A stretch of DNA of 64,000 nt from Paracoccus laeviglucosivorans (GTDB lineage Bacteria > Pseudomonadota > Alphaproteobacteria > Rhodobacterales > Rhodobacteraceae): the NCBI RefSeq assembly GCF_900182695.1, contig NZ_FXTK01000014.1, positions 1-64,000 on the forward strand, read 5' to 3'. The notes beneath the pieces are model-generated. The model saw only the letters and a program-made list of their open reading frames with translations. It searched no databases and was not told the DNA's origin. The translations under genes were made by a program, and so were the position numbers. The number at the start of each line of letters is the position of its first letter. The stretch's first letter is position 1. Positions 25,725 through 35,235 of the stretch are shown here, piece after piece.

Positions 25725-27211
25725 TCATAGGTCTCGCTGACGGTCTTTTCGCCCGATGCGACGGCGATGATCTGTTCGAAAATCTTTTCGCCCGCGCTTT
25801 CGATGGATTCGCTGCCCGTCGCGATGCCGCCGGTGTCGATGTCCATATCCTCGCGCATATGCTCATACATCTCGGTATTGGTGGCGATCTTGATGGTCGG
25901 CGCGGGCTTCCAGCCGGAAACCGAGCCGCGCCCGGTGGTGAAGCAGACCACGTTGCAGCCGCCCGCCACCTGACCCGTCACCGCGACGGGATCATAACCG
26001 GGCGTGTCCATGAAGACGAAGCCGGGCTTGTCGATGATTTCGGCATATTCATAGACGGCCTTCAGCGGCATCGAGCCACCCTTGGCCACCGCACCCAGCG
26101 ATTTTTCAAGGATGGTCGTCAGCCCGCCCTGTTTGTTGCCATAGCTGGGGTTGTTGTTCAGTTCAGCCCCGTTGCGGCTGGTATAATCGCGCCACCAGTC
26201 GATCCGGTCCATCAGCTTCTGGGCAATCGCCGGCTCGACCGCGCGGCGGGTCAGCAGATGCTCGGCGCCATAGATCTCGGGCGTCTCGGCCAGACAGGAC
26301 GTGCCGCCATTGCGCACGATCAGGTCCGATGCGTGACCCAGTGCCGGGTTGGCGGTGATCCCCGAATACCCGTCCGAGCCGCCGCATTCCAACGCCACCT
26401 TCAGTCCCGACAGCGGCTGTCGCGTCCGCCGCGCCTGATCGACCGAGGGCAGCATTTCGCGGATCATGCCGCAGGCCGCGTCGATCGTTTTGCGCGTGCC
26501 GCCCATGTGCTGGATGGTCAGGGTGCGGAAACGCTCGCCTTCCTCAAGCTTGTAATGTTCCAGAATGGGCTGGATCTGGTTCGTCTCGCAGCCAAGGCCG
26601 ACCATCAGGATGCCGCCGAAATTCGGGTGGCGCGCATAGCCCTGAATGACGCGGGTCAGGTAGCGATACCCTTCGGATTTGTTGCTGACCGCGCAGCCCA
26701 GCCCATGCGTCAGCGCCACCACGCCATCGACATGCGACGTGCCGTCCAGCCCGCCCATGCGGTTGAAGTGATCCGCGACATAGCGCGACACCGTGGCCGA
26801 ACAGTTCACCGTCGTCAGCACACCGATGAAGTTGCGCGTCCCCACGCCGCCTGCGCCGCGATCATAGCCCATGAAGCTGCGCTGCTGATCCGCCGGGATC
26901 ATGCCGGTTTCCGCAATGTCGGTGGAAAACTGGTGTTCGGCATGGGCCTCGGACATGGCAAGGTTTTGCAGATGCACATGGTCGCCGGGCTGAATGTCCT
27001 GCGTGGCGATGCCGATGACCTGCCCGAACTTGCGCAATTCGGTTCCCGCCGCGATCGGGCGCAGGGCGACCTTGTGTCCGCGCGGGATTGCCTGTTGCGC
27101 AACGATCCCCGCGATCCCCGTGTCTTCACCCGCAGCGATCCGGCGGCGCGCGACAGCCACCGTGTCGGCGGGGTTCAGAAGGATTGCGGCGGTGCTGGCA
27201 TCGGCTGACAT
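25676..27211 (-). CDS. UxaA/GarD-family sugar-acid dehydratase (altronate/galactarate type)
   Basis: This 511-residue dehydratase has an N-terminal SAF domain (about 1-90; IPRGHKVALRPIAAG, DIQPGDHVHLQNLA) fused to the UxaA catalytic region (GYDRGAGGVGTRN, HGLGCA, MVGLGCETNQI, ECGGSDGYSG, GNKQGGLTTILEKSLGAVAKGG). The fused form is that of D-galactarate dehydratase GarD and D-altronate dehydratase UxaA, iron-dependent enzymes that make 2-keto-3-deoxy acids. I start at ATG 27211. The frame is open 20 codons upstream without a better signal. It is divergent from the FAH-fold gene and overlaps the GntR gene tail to tail. Confidence 0.88.
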   Translation of the reverse strand: MSADASTAAILLNPADTVAVARRRIAAGEDTGIAGIVAQQAIPRGHKVALRPIAAGTELRKFGQVIGIATQDIQPGDHVHLQNLAMSEAHAEHQFSTDIAETGMIPADQQRSFMGYDRGAGGVGTRNFIGVLTTVNCSATVSRYVADHFNRMGGLDGTSHVDGVVALTHGLGCAVSNKSEGYRYLTRVIQGYARHPNFGGILMVGLGCETNQIQPILEHYKLEEGERFRTLTIQHMGGTRKTIDAACGMIREMLPSVDQARRTRQPLSGLKVALECGGSDGYSGITANPALGHASDLIVRNGGTSCLAETPEIYGAEHLLTRRAVEPAIAQKLMDRIDWWRDYTSRNGAELNNNPSYGNKQGGLTTILEKSLGAVAKGGSMPLKAVYEYAEIIDKPGFVFMDTPGYDPVAVTGQVAGGCNVVCFTTGRGSVSGWKPAPTIKIATNTEMYEHMREDMDIDTGGIATGSESIESAGEKIFEQIIAVASGEKTVSETYDYGDNEFVPWQVGAIT

Positions 27212-27316
27212 GGCGGCGGCTTTCTGTATATTGCGTGCAAGCAACAAAGACATAGACCATACGCGCGTCAAGGGCTATCTCTGCTTGCGACACGTGCCAA
27301 AGCCCGGAGGAGCAAC
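27212..27316. promoter_or_regulatory. Divergent promoter region of the sugar-acid module
   Basis: This 105-bp gap separates the divergent UxaA-type and FAH-type genes and should carry both promoters. The partly symmetric TTGCGTGCAAGCAA at about 27231-27244 is a candidate site for the neighbouring GntR protein. Confidence 0.4.
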
Positions 27317-28486
27317 TTGTCGAAATCGCTTTCCCTGACCGCCGCAGATATTCTTCCCGATGACGCAGGAACGGCCATTCTGGTCGGTCGCGTCTGGTCC
27401 GATGCCGCCGGTGGGCCGTGCCCGGTGCTGATCCGCGACGGTCGCGTGCTGGACCTGACCGACATCGCCGCCACCATGTCCGGCCTGCTGGAAATCGAAG
27501 GCATTGCGGCGCAATTGGCCGCGACGGCGGATTTGCCCGATCTGGGCGATCTGCAGGATTATCTGGCCGGGCAGGGCGGTCGCCTGTTGGCCCCGGTCGA
27601 TCTGCAGGCGGTCAAGGCGGCAGGCGTCACATTCGCCGACAGCATGGTCGAGCGCGTGATCGAGGAACAGGCCCGCGGCGACAGCGGTCGCGCACAGGAC
27701 ATCCGTGACCGTCTTGCGCCGGTGATCGGTGACAGCCTGCGCGGCATCACCGCAGGGTCCGAACAGGCGCAGCGGGTCAAGGCGCTGCTGCAGGAGATGG
27801 GCCTGTGGTCGCAATATCTGGAGGTCGGGATCGGGCCGGATGCCGAGATCTTCACCAAGTCTCAGCCCATGTCATCCGTCGGGTGCGGCGACGATGTGGG
27901 CATCCACCCCATCTCGGAATGGAACAACCCGGAGCCCGAGGTGGTGCTGGCCGTGCGTTCCGACGGCACGATCCTTGGCGCGGCCCTAGGCAATGACGTG
28001 AACCTGCGCGATGTCGAGGGGCGGTCGGCCCTGCTGCTGGGCAAGGCCAAGGACAATAACGCATCCTGCGCCATCGGGCCGTTCATCCGGCTGTTCCATG
28101 GCGCTTTCACGCTGGCAGAGCTGTCGCAGGTCCGCGTTTCGCTGCGCGTCACGGGCGAAGACGGGTTCGAGATGCTGGGCGAAAGCCCGATGCAGGCGAT
28201 CAGCCGCAAGCCGCAGGATCTGGTCGCCCAGTTGCGCAACCGCAATCACCAGTATCCCGACGGCGCGGTGTTGTTTCTTGGCACCATGTTCGCCCCGGTC
28301 AAGGATCGGCGCGGCGTGGGGCAGGGCTTTACACATGAGATCGGCGATGTCGTCGAAATCTTCAGCCCGCTGCTGGGTCGGCTGGTGAACCGCGTGCTGC
28401 GATCGGACGCCTGCGCGGAATGGCAGTTCGGCACGCGCGCCTTGCTGCGCAATCTTGCACAACGCCGCCTGGCAGACCGCGCATGA
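27317..28486 (+). CDS. Fumarylacetoacetate hydrolase-family enzyme (2-keto-3-deoxy acid dehydratase-like)
   Basis: This 389-residue protein has an N-terminal domain of about 100 residues and a C-terminal FAH-fold catalytic domain. Family features are the acidic metal-binding positions around EPEVVLAVRSDG, LGNDVNLRDVEG and the segment LGKAKDNNASCAIGPFI. Long FAH proteins next to sugar-acid dehydratases often act as 2-keto-3-deoxy-pentonate dehydratases, making 2,5-dioxopentanoate, or as hydrolases of diketo acids. Pairing with a UxaA-type dehydratase supports a two-step sugar-acid pathway, but the substrate is not fixed by sequence. Translation starts at TTG 27317 behind GGAGGAG. Confidence 0.82.
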   Translation: MSKSLSLTAADILPDDAGTAILVGRVWSDAAGGPCPVLIRDGRVLDLTDIAATMSGLLEIEGIAAQLAATADLPDLGDLQDYLAGQGGRLLAPVDLQAVKAAGVTFADSMVERVIEEQARGDSGRAQDIRDRLAPVIGDSLRGITAGSEQAQRVKALLQEMGLWSQYLEVGIGPDAEIFTKSQPMSSVGCGDDVGIHPISEWNNPEPEVVLAVRSDGTILGAALGNDVNLRDVEGRSALLLGKAKDNNASCAIGPFIRLFHGAFTLAELSQVRVSLRVTGEDGFEMLGESPMQAISRKPQDLVAQLRNRNHQYPDGAVLFLGTMFAPVKDRRGVGQGFTHEIGDVVEIFSPLLGRLVNRVLRSDACAEWQFGTRALLRNLAQRRLADRA

Positions 28487-28501
28487 GCCGCACAATGCGC
28501 G

Positions 28502-28528
28502 CAGGCGAGCGAAGGAAACGCGCGCCTG
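28502..28528. terminator. Stem-loop between convergent genes
   Basis: CAGGCGAGCG (28502-28511) and CGCGCGCCTG (28519-28528) pair at nine of ten positions around a seven-base loop. It lies between the converging FAH-type and ssuD genes and probably ends transcription from one or both sides. Confidence 0.55.
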
Positions 28529-28534
28529 TCTGAC

Positions 28535-29617
28535 TTATGCGTCCGCCGTCTGGGGCTGCAACAACGGCAGCAGCTCGCGCCCTTGCTTGCGGATTTCCTG
28601 AAGGTAAGGCGTGTCCGACAGGATGAACTTGCTGATCCCCAGATCGGCATAGGCGCGCAGCGATGCCGCGACCTCGGAGGCTGAGCCGACAAGCCACGTC
28701 GTAGCAGCCCCGCCTGCGCCGAACTTGCCGGGCGTTGTATACAGGTTTTCGTCCAGCACTTCGCCTTGGGCTTGCAGGTCGAACAGGCGCTGCTGGCCCT
28801 CGGCCACGACGCGGCGGTGATCGTGCCAGCCCGCGCCTTCGATCTGGGCCATCTTTTCGACCTTCGCCTCGGCGTCGCGCCACGCTTCGGCGCTGGTATC
28901 GCGGATCAGGGTGGTGATGCGCAGGCCGAATTCCAACGGCGGCAGGCTGCGGCCAAGTTCCTTTTGCAGGCTGCGCAGGCGCGCGATCCGGTCGCGGATG
29001 CCGTCACGCGGCTCGCCCCAGAACAGTTGGACATCCGCCTCGGTCGCGGCGACGGCTTCGGCGGCGGGGGACGCACCGCCGAAATACAGCGGCGGGTGCT
29101 TGCGGGTGCCGCGCGCCGGAATGCGCGGCTCGGCGGTCGAATTTTTCAGGCTGTAATGTTCGCCCTGATGGGTCACATCGGTTTCGGACCACAGGCGGCG
29201 CACCAACTGCATGAATTCACGGGTGCGGCCATAGCGATGTGCCTGATCGCCTTCGCTGTCGCCGTAAGCTTCGAAATCATCCTTGCCGGACACGATGTTG
29301 ATCCGCACGCGACCGCCCGACAGGTTATCCAGCGTAGCGGCGGCGCTGGCGAATTGCGCAGGCTGCCAATAGCCGGGCCGAATGGCGATCAGCGGGTTGA
29401 AGTGCGTCGTTTGCGCAGCAAGCGCCGTGCCAAGGGTAAAGCAATCGGGCCGCCCCCAGCCCGTGCCGATCAGCGCACCCGACCAGCCGTTGTCTTCGAC
29501 GGCGCGGGCCTGTTCGGTCAGCGTCTCAAGGCTGTTGTGATCGGCGCTGCCGCTGTCGCCGCGATGACCGGCTACGGCCTGGTTCGGGATATACCACAGG
29601 AAATCAAGTTTGCTCAT
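28535..29617 (-). CDS. ssuD: FMNH2-dependent alkanesulfonate monooxygenase
   Basis: This 360-residue luciferase-like monooxygenase releases sulfite from alkanesulfonates using FMNH2 and oxygen. The SsuD pattern is clear: MSKLDFLWYIPNQ at the start, a conserved HFNPLIAIRPGYWQP, RINIVSGKDDFEAYGD and YGRTREFMQLVRRLW. It is the last gene of a leftward ssuABCD set, 18 bases after the permease gene. A likely FMN reductase partner (MsuE/SsuE type) is encoded near 35.3 kb. The operon should serve sulfur supply when sulfate is short. Confidence 0.9.
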   Translation of the reverse strand: MSKLDFLWYIPNQAVAGHRGDSGSADHNSLETLTEQARAVEDNGWSGALIGTGWGRPDCFTLGTALAAQTTHFNPLIAIRPGYWQPAQFASAAATLDNLSGGRVRINIVSGKDDFEAYGDSEGDQAHRYGRTREFMQLVRRLWSETDVTHQGEHYSLKNSTAEPRIPARGTRKHPPLYFGGASPAAEAVAATEADVQLFWGEPRDGIRDRIARLRSLQKELGRSLPPLEFGLRITTLIRDTSAEAWRDAEAKVEKMAQIEGAGWHDHRRVVAEGQQRLFDLQAQGEVLDENLYTTPGKFGAGGAATTWLVGSASEVAASLRAYADLGISKFILSDTPYLQEIRKQGRELLPLLQPQTADA

Positions 29618-29635
29618 ATCTGCAACTCATCAAGG

Positions 29636-30511
29636 TTAGCGCTGCTGGCCCCAGCGGTGGATGGTCAGGCGTTCCAGCGTGGAAAAGACGACGTTTTCGA
29701 CCAGCAGGCCGATGATGATGACCATGGCCAGCCCGGCGAACACCTGATCGGTGTAAAGTTCGTTGCGGCTTTGAAAGATATACCAGCCCAAGCCCCCGCG
29801 CCCCGAGGACGCGCCAAAGACCAACTCGGCCGCGATCAGGGTGCGCCATGCGAAGGCCCATGCGATCTTCAGTCCCGACACGATCGAGGGCAGGGCGGCG
29901 GGCACAAGGATCTGTGTCACGAAACGCCAGCCGGTCAGGCCATAGTTGCGCCCGGCCATGCGCAGGGTGTCGGGAACGCCCTGAAACCCCGAGAAGATGT
30001 TCAGCGCCAAGGGCCACAGGACCGAATGCACCAGCACGAAGATCAGGCTGGCCTGCCCCAGCCCGAACCACAAAAGCGCCAGCGGCAGCAGCGCGATCGC
30101 AGGCAGCGGGTTGAACATGGATGTCAGCGTGGACAGCAGATCCCGCCCGATCCGGGTGGACACCGCCAGCGTCGTCAGCGCGAAAGCCGCAGCCACCCCA
30201 AGCACATACCCCTGCAGCAGCACGGTGATCGACACCCATGCACGCTCAAGCAGCACGCCATCGGCGATGCCAAGGACAAAGGCGCGGGCGGTCGCTGCAA
30301 ATGTCGGCAGCAGCAGCGGATTGCCCTGCCAACGGGCGGCCAGTTCCCAGATCAGCGCAATGGCCGCGACGATCACCAGCCTGCGCAGCCAGTCCTGCGC
30401 CCAAAGGCGGGCCGCCAGCGGGATGTCGCGTTCGACCGGAGCTTCGACAAAGGGCGGCAGGTCGCGTTCGTATTCGGGCCGGATCGGCGGGGTCAGGGCG
30501 GTCGCTGTCAT
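29636..30511 (-). CDS. ssuC: Sulfonate ABC transporter permease
   Basis: This 291-residue permease has a cytoplasmic N-terminus of about 45 residues and six predicted helices. The coupling loop (GVPDTLRMAGRNYGLTGWRFVTQILVPAALP) and following GLKIAWAFAWRTLIAAELVFG are diagnostic of the SsuC/TauC/NitT permeases. The start ATG overlaps the TGA of ssuB (ATGA), so the two are translationally coupled. Confidence 0.88.
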   Translation of the reverse strand: MTATALTPPIRPEYERDLPPFVEAPVERDIPLAARLWAQDWLRRLVIVAAIALIWELAARWQGNPLLLPTFAATARAFVLGIADGVLLERAWVSITVLLQGYVLGVAAAFALTTLAVSTRIGRDLLSTLTSMFNPLPAIALLPLALLWFGLGQASLIFVLVHSVLWPLALNIFSGFQGVPDTLRMAGRNYGLTGWRFVTQILVPAALPSIVSGLKIAWAFAWRTLIAAELVFGASSGRGGLGWYIFQSRNELYTDQVFAGLAMVIIIGLLVENVVFSTLERLTIHRWGQQR

Positions 30512-31317
30512 GGTTCTTCTGCGAAAAGCGTGTCGTGGATGCGATTGGCGGCGGATTGGAAATCTTCGCCGCCCATGCTGTGCAGGTCCCAGTCGTGGCA
30601 GTTGACCTCGGCCTTGACGCGACCGGGGCGCGGAGACAACAGCGCGACGCGGTTGCCGACCACCAGCGCCTCTTCGATGGAATGCGTGACAAAGATCAGG
30701 GTAAAGCGGACCTCATCCCACAATTGCAGCAGTTCCTCCTGCATCTTGCGGCGGGTCAGCGCGTCAAGCGCGGCAAAGGGTTCGTCCATCAGCAGCACGC
30801 GCGGCTTCATCGACAGCGCGCGGGCAATCGCGACGCGCTGTTTCATGCCGCCGGAAAGCTGGTGCGGATAGGCGTCTTCGAACCCCGCAAGGCCAACCTT
30901 GGCGATGGCGTCCTGCGCGCGTTCGCGCACCTCGGCCCGTGGCAGGCTGCGCGTGGACAGCAGTGGAAACATCACGTTGCCCAGCACCGTCTTCCACGGC
31001 GGCAACTGGTCGAATTCCTGAAACACCACGATCCGGTCGGCGCCGGGGCCTTTGACGGGCGTGCCGTCCAGCACAATCCTGCCCTCAGTCGGGGGGATGA
31101 AGCCCGCGATGGCCTTGAGCAGCGTCGATTTTCCGCAGCCCGACGGACCCAGCAGCACAAAGCGATCCGCCTGATGCACATCCAGATCGATCCGGTGTGT
31201 GGCGCGCACCACCCGTTCCTGCGTGGCATATTCCAGCGTCACGCCGCGCACCTGCAAAAGCGCAGGCGGCAGGGCAGCGGTGGCACCTTTGGCATTCAGG
31301 TTCGACATCAGCACCAT
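30508..31317 (-). CDS. ssuB: Sulfonate ABC transporter ATPase
   Basis: This 269-residue ATPase of the nitrate/sulfonate/taurine family has Walker A GPSGCGKSTLLKAIAG, Q-loop VVFQEFDQLPPWKTVLGNV, signature LSGGMKQRVAIARAL, Walker B VLLMDEPFAALDALTR and the switch histidine in FVTHSIEEAL. I start at ATG 31317, where AAGGAG lies six bases upstream. The frame is open further into the binding-protein gene without need. It powers uptake of the substrate for the SsuD-type monooxygenase. Confidence 0.9.
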   Translation of the reverse strand: MVLMSNLNAKGATAALPPALLQVRGVTLEYATQERVVRATHRIDLDVHQADRFVLLGPSGCGKSTLLKAIAGFIPPTEGRIVLDGTPVKGPGADRIVVFQEFDQLPPWKTVLGNVMFPLLSTRSLPRAEVRERAQDAIAKVGLAGFEDAYPHQLSGGMKQRVAIARALSMKPRVLLMDEPFAALDALTRRKMQEELLQLWDEVRFTLIFVTHSIEEALVVGNRVALLSPRPGRVKAEVNCHDWDLHSMGGEDFQSAANRIHDTLFAEEP

Positions 31318-31327
31318 CTGAATCTCC

Positions 31328-32332
31328 TTAGCTGCCGCCCGAGATGCGGGGATCGTCAAAGAAATAATCGGAAAGCTGGGCAGGCTCGTTCCGGATCGCG
31401 CCGACGCGGTGCAGGAATTGGCCAAGGCCCAGCGTGTTTTGCGGTTCGACCTTGAAGGTCACCTCGTCGCTTTTCAGCACGCCCAGCAGCAGGTCGCGGT
31501 CGATCTTGGCGCCGCTGACGCGAAGATAGGTGTCTGCGGCCTCCTCGGGGTGGTCGGTGGCGAACTTTGCCGCCTCATCCAGCGCGCCAAGCAGGGCCTG
31601 ATAGGTCTTAGGGCTGTCTTCATAGAAATCCGTCGTGGCATAAAGCAGCGATGACGTGGCTGGCCCGCCGAACACATCATATGAATTCAGGATCACATGC
31701 GCGTCTGGATTTGAGGCCAGTTCCTGTTCCTGAAACGGCGGGTTGCCGAAATGGGTGGTGATTTCCGTCCCGCCCGAGATGATGGCGGCAGCGGCTTCGG
31801 GGTGGGGCAGGGCGACCGACAACGTATCAAGCTTGTCAAACGCATCGTCCCCCCAAAGCTTGGCCGAGGCCATCTGCAGGGTCCGCGCCTGCATCGACAC
31901 GCCCACCGCAGGCAGGGCGATGCGGTCCTGATCGGTCAGATCGGCGATGGTTTTCACCTCGGGGCGGTTCGAGACGAGATAGTTGGGGAAATTCCCTAGC
32001 GAGGCCACGCCCTTGACCCCATGCGCGCCCTTGGTGCGGTCCCAGATCGTGAACATCGGCCCGACACCGGCACCCGCCACATCGACATTGCCCGACAACA
32101 GCGCGTCGTTGATCGCCGATCCGCCGGAAAGCTGCAGATATTCGACCGCAATGTCGATACCCTGTTCCCAGCCATGCTTTTCGACCAGTTGCTGGTCCTT
32201 GGCGATATTCAGCAGCAGATAGACGACGCCGAACTGTTCAGCGATGCGCAGCTTGCCTTCCTCGGCAGTCGCGCTGTTGGCAAGGATTGTCCCTGCAAGA
32301 ATGGCAATGATGCCGCCGACTGATTTACGCAT
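31328..32332 (-). CDS. ssuA: Sulfonate/NitT-type periplasmic binding protein
   Basis: This 334-residue secreted protein has a signal peptide of about 23 residues ending near ANSATA-EEG, then the two-lobed NMT1/SsuA fold (LRIAEQFGVVYLLLNIAKDQQL, GSAINDALLSGNVDVAGAGVGP). It is first in the leftward operon with the ABC permease, ATPase and SsuD. The ligand is inferred to be an alkanesulfonate from context. Its sequence alone would also allow taurine or another small organosulfur compound. Confidence 0.85.
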   Translation of the reverse strand: MRKSVGGIIAILAGTILANSATAEEGKLRIAEQFGVVYLLLNIAKDQQLVEKHGWEQGIDIAVEYLQLSGGSAINDALLSGNVDVAGAGVGPMFTIWDRTKGAHGVKGVASLGNFPNYLVSNRPEVKTIADLTDQDRIALPAVGVSMQARTLQMASAKLWGDDAFDKLDTLSVALPHPEAAAAIISGGTEITTHFGNPPFQEQELASNPDAHVILNSYDVFGGPATSSLLYATTDFYEDSPKTYQALLGALDEAAKFATDHPEEAADTYLRVSGAKIDRDLLLGVLKSDEVTFKVEPQNTLGLGQFLHRVGAIRNEPAQLSDYFFDDPRISGGS

Positions 32333-32714
32333 ACGAGATTCCCTAAATCACTATCAACATAGTCGTGAAAAATGGGATGGCTCACAAGCCCGGCTCGGCG
32401 CGTCAGTCGAACTTGGCAAAAAAATCCTAACCGACGGTGTTCAGGGGGAAATTTTGCATCGCGGACGGCAGATCAGAAAGAAGTGTGTTTTCAGGGCATG
32501 GCCGGAAAAGGGGCTGCTGGAACGCATGTGCGCCCAGAATATGTCAGCGCGAACCGATCCGCGATGCGGCCTGCGGTGAACCGGGTAATGGAATTGCTGC
32601 CAACTTGAACGAAAGGCAGTTGAAATTCCGTGTTCCAGCTAAAAACAGAAAGCCATGTCCTTCACGTTTCTATCCTGCGCCGCTAGGCTTCCGGCTCCGC
32701 AAAAGGATTAAGAC
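32333..32714. promoter_or_regulatory. Divergent intergenic region between ssu operon and ketopantoate-reductase-like gene
   Basis: No gene is supported in this 382-bp stretch. The palindrome ACTAT-caac-ATAGT at 32350-32363, 18 bp upstream of ssuA, is a candidate operator or promoter part for the ssu operon. The rightward gene has AGGA just before its start. Confidence 0.45.
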
Positions 32715-33701
32715 ATGCGCTATATCATTATCGGGGCAGGGGCCGTGGGCCTTGCGCTGGCAGCGGAATTCGAGCTGGCGGGTATCGACTATCAGCTGAT
32801 CGGGCGCGGGGCCCAGCTGGCCAAATTGCAGGCTGACGGGCTGGAATACGAACGTCCCGCCGGCAGCCGCGTGCTGCGCCTGAATGTTTCGGACAGGATG
32901 GATCTTCGGTCCGATGACGTGCTGCTGCTGACCGTCAAGACCCAGGATGTCGAGGCCGCGACGGCCCATTGGGCGGATGAACCCGTGCAGGGTGGGGGTG
33001 TCGCAGCTGATCTGCCACTGGTCACGCTGCAAAACGGGCTGGAGTCCGAACGCATCGCCGCCCGCCGTTTTTCGCGACTTTACGCCGCCAGCATCATGGT
33101 TCCGGCGGTCTATATCCAGACGGGAAAGGTCAGCGTCGCCTCGGCGCCGCAGCTTGCCTCGGTGGTGGTCGGACGTTTTCCACATGGGACAGACGCGGTA
33201 ACGGCGCAGATAGTCGCTGACCTGTCCCGCGCCAATTCGTTGGCCGAGGAGCGTGGCGACATCCAACGCTGGAAGGCTGCCAAGATTCTGCACAACGTCA
33301 AGAATGCGCTGGAACTTTTCGCGGGTGATGCCGATACCCATGCGCTGCTGGGCCGCCGCATCATGGACGAGGCGCGCTTGGCGCTGATCGCCGCGGGCTA
33401 TGATCCTGCGCGCCCGGACGAACGGGCCGTCGATATTTCACATTGGAAGATCGACCGCCCGACCGATGTGCCGACAGGCCAGTCGACCTGGCAAAGCTTT
33501 ACCCGTGGCGCGCGGTCCGAGGTGGATTATCTGAACGGCGAAATCGCCCGTCTGGGGCTGATGTATGACGTGGCCACACCTTGGAACCGGGCCGCACAGC
33601 GATTGGCCGCGCAGCTTGCGCGGTCTGGCGGCGCACCCGGCAGCATTCCGCTGACACGCCTGCGCGAATTGGTCGAACAGCCGGAAGTGGTCGGTTCATA
33701 A
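32715..33701 (+). CDS. Ketopantoate reductase family (ApbA/PanE-like) oxidoreductase
   Basis: This 328-residue NADP-dependent enzyme starts with the Rossmann motif MRYIIIGAGAVGLALAAEF. It has LLTVKTQDV and LVTLQNGLESE in the N-terminal domain, and a helical C-terminal domain with WKAAKILHNVKNALELFAG, where Lys is the family's active-site residue. Members reduce 2-ketopantoate or other 2-keto acids. As a second copy on a plasmid next to catabolic genes, it more likely acts in degradation than in coenzyme A synthesis. It converges with the DAO-family oxidase gene. Confidence 0.82.
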   Translation: MRYIIIGAGAVGLALAAEFELAGIDYQLIGRGAQLAKLQADGLEYERPAGSRVLRLNVSDRMDLRSDDVLLLTVKTQDVEAATAHWADEPVQGGGVAADLPLVTLQNGLESERIAARRFSRLYAASIMVPAVYIQTGKVSVASAPQLASVVVGRFPHGTDAVTAQIVADLSRANSLAEERGDIQRWKAAKILHNVKNALELFAGDADTHALLGRRIMDEARLALIAAGYDPARPDERAVDISHWKIDRPTDVPTGQSTWQSFTRGARSEVDYLNGEIARLGLMYDVATPWNRAAQRLAAQLARSGGAPGSIPLTRLRELVEQPEVVGS

Positions 33702-33717
33702 CATTATGCCAAGCGGG

Positions 33718-34977
33718 TCAGCGTCGCGCGAAACGTGCGGCGCTGATCGGGGCAAGCGGCACCGAAGGGGCTGCACCGGCGATGATTTCGGACACCAGTT
33801 CCGCCGTGCCCGCCGATTGCGTCAGGCCCAGATGGCCATGGCCAAAGGCGTAAATCACATTCGGGCAGCGTGTTGCCGGCCCGATGATCGGCAGGCCGTC
33901 AGGCGGCGAGGGGCGAAAACCCATCCATTGCGTGCCGTGTCCCGGCTCAAAACCGTGCAGGAAGCGACGGGTCTTTTCGACCAGAACCTCGGCCCGGCGA
34001 AAGTTCGGCGGCAGGCGCAGCCCGCCCAGTTCGACGGCCCCGCCGACGCGCAGACCGTGCTGAATACGCGATACCGCAAAGCCATGCCCGCTGAACGTCA
34101 GATGCGTGCGCAGATCAAAACTGGCATCGGGAAAAGTGGTGTTATACCCGCGTTCGGTTTCCAGCGGGATGCGGTCGCCAAGCTGACGTGCCAGCAGATG
34201 CGACCACGCGCCAGTCGCAATAATCACGTGGTCGGCAAATATATCGTCCGTTTCGCTGCGTATCCGAACCCGGTCCCCGACCGGCTCCAGAGCGGTGATC
34301 CGGGCGGTGTCGTATATGCCACCGCGCGCGGTGAACCGATAGGCCAGATGCCGCGTCCAAATTTCAGGATCGACGGTATTCATCCATGTCGGCGCAAAGC
34401 CCGCATGGGTGAAGCGCGGGTCTATGCCGGGCTGGATTTCGGCAATCGCGCCCGGACTGTGCAGCAACTCGGTCGGGATCGAGTGCTGCCGCCGCAATTC
34501 CCAACCGGGAAGCGAGGCCCGGAATGCCGCCAACCCTTCGTAAAGCTGCAATTGTCCTTCGCGGCGGATCATCGGCTCGCCATCGACGCGGGCGACAAGC
34601 CTTTCCAATGCGGCGCGACCATGTTCCATCAGTGCTGCCTGAACGGCGACGGCGGCCCGATAGCGGTCGGGTCGGCTGGCCTGCCAGAACCGCATCAGCC
34701 ACGGCACCGTTTGCAAGGCATGTGCGGGACGGATCGACAGCGGACCCAACGGGTCGATCAACCAGCCCGGAGCCTTGCGGATGATGCCGGGCGCCGCCAA
34801 GGGCTCGATTTCCGTGAAGGCAAACGCGCCTGCATTCCCGCGCGAGGTTTCAGAAGCGATGCCCCGCCGGTCGAGCAAGTGAACGGAATATCCGTCCATC
34901 CGCAGGCGCAAGGCTGTCGTCACGCCGATGATGCCCGCGCCGATGACGACGATTTTGCGGTCTGTTTGCGAAGGCAT
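33718..34977 (-). CDS. FAD-dependent D-amino-acid dehydrogenase (DadA/HypO-like)
   Basis: This 419-residue flavoprotein has the DAO N-terminal motif KIVVIGAGIIGVTTALRLRMDGYSVHLLDRR, then SETSRGNAGAF (flavin contact) and a C-terminal WMGFRPSPPDGLPIIGP and FGHGHLGLTQSAGTAELV, all typical of DadA and of D-hydroxyproline dehydrogenase HypO. It could therefore be the FAD step for D-amino or D-imino acids in the hydroxyproline-like pathway at 10-20 kb, although it is encoded 14 kb away. It is monocistronic and divergent from the flavin reductase gene. Confidence 0.82.
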   Translation of the reverse strand: MPSQTDRKIVVIGAGIIGVTTALRLRMDGYSVHLLDRRGIASETSRGNAGAFAFTEIEPLAAPGIIRKAPGWLIDPLGPLSIRPAHALQTVPWLMRFWQASRPDRYRAAVAVQAALMEHGRAALERLVARVDGEPMIRREGQLQLYEGLAAFRASLPGWELRRQHSIPTELLHSPGAIAEIQPGIDPRFTHAGFAPTWMNTVDPEIWTRHLAYRFTARGGIYDTARITALEPVGDRVRIRSETDDIFADHVIIATGAWSHLLARQLGDRIPLETERGYNTTFPDASFDLRTHLTFSGHGFAVSRIQHGLRVGGAVELGGLRLPPNFRRAEVLVEKTRRFLHGFEPGHGTQWMGFRPSPPDGLPIIGPATRCPNVIYAFGHGHLGLTQSAGTAELVSEIIAGAAPSVPLAPISAARFARR

Positions 34978-35235
34978 GTGTCCGTCATGTGCATTAAGTG
35001 CTGACTTTGTTACACGTCACGACCCGCAGTTGAAAGAACGCTGAAACGGCAATCCGAAATCACAAGCTGCCGCCGCCACCCCTTAGGGCAACACGCGGTT
35101 GGTCAGCAGAAATTTCCCTTTGGATGACATCGAACGACAGAAACCCTTCTGCCGAATGCCCGGCTTTGGAATGGTCGGTTCCGGGTTCGGCACCTATGTT
35201 TTTGCTGTCAATTCAGTCGTCTTTCAGGAAACTCC

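Noticed and set aside
25448..27208. Long plus-strand frame opposite the UxaA-type gene
   Set aside because: Shadow of the dehydratase gene; no recognisable domain and biased composition.
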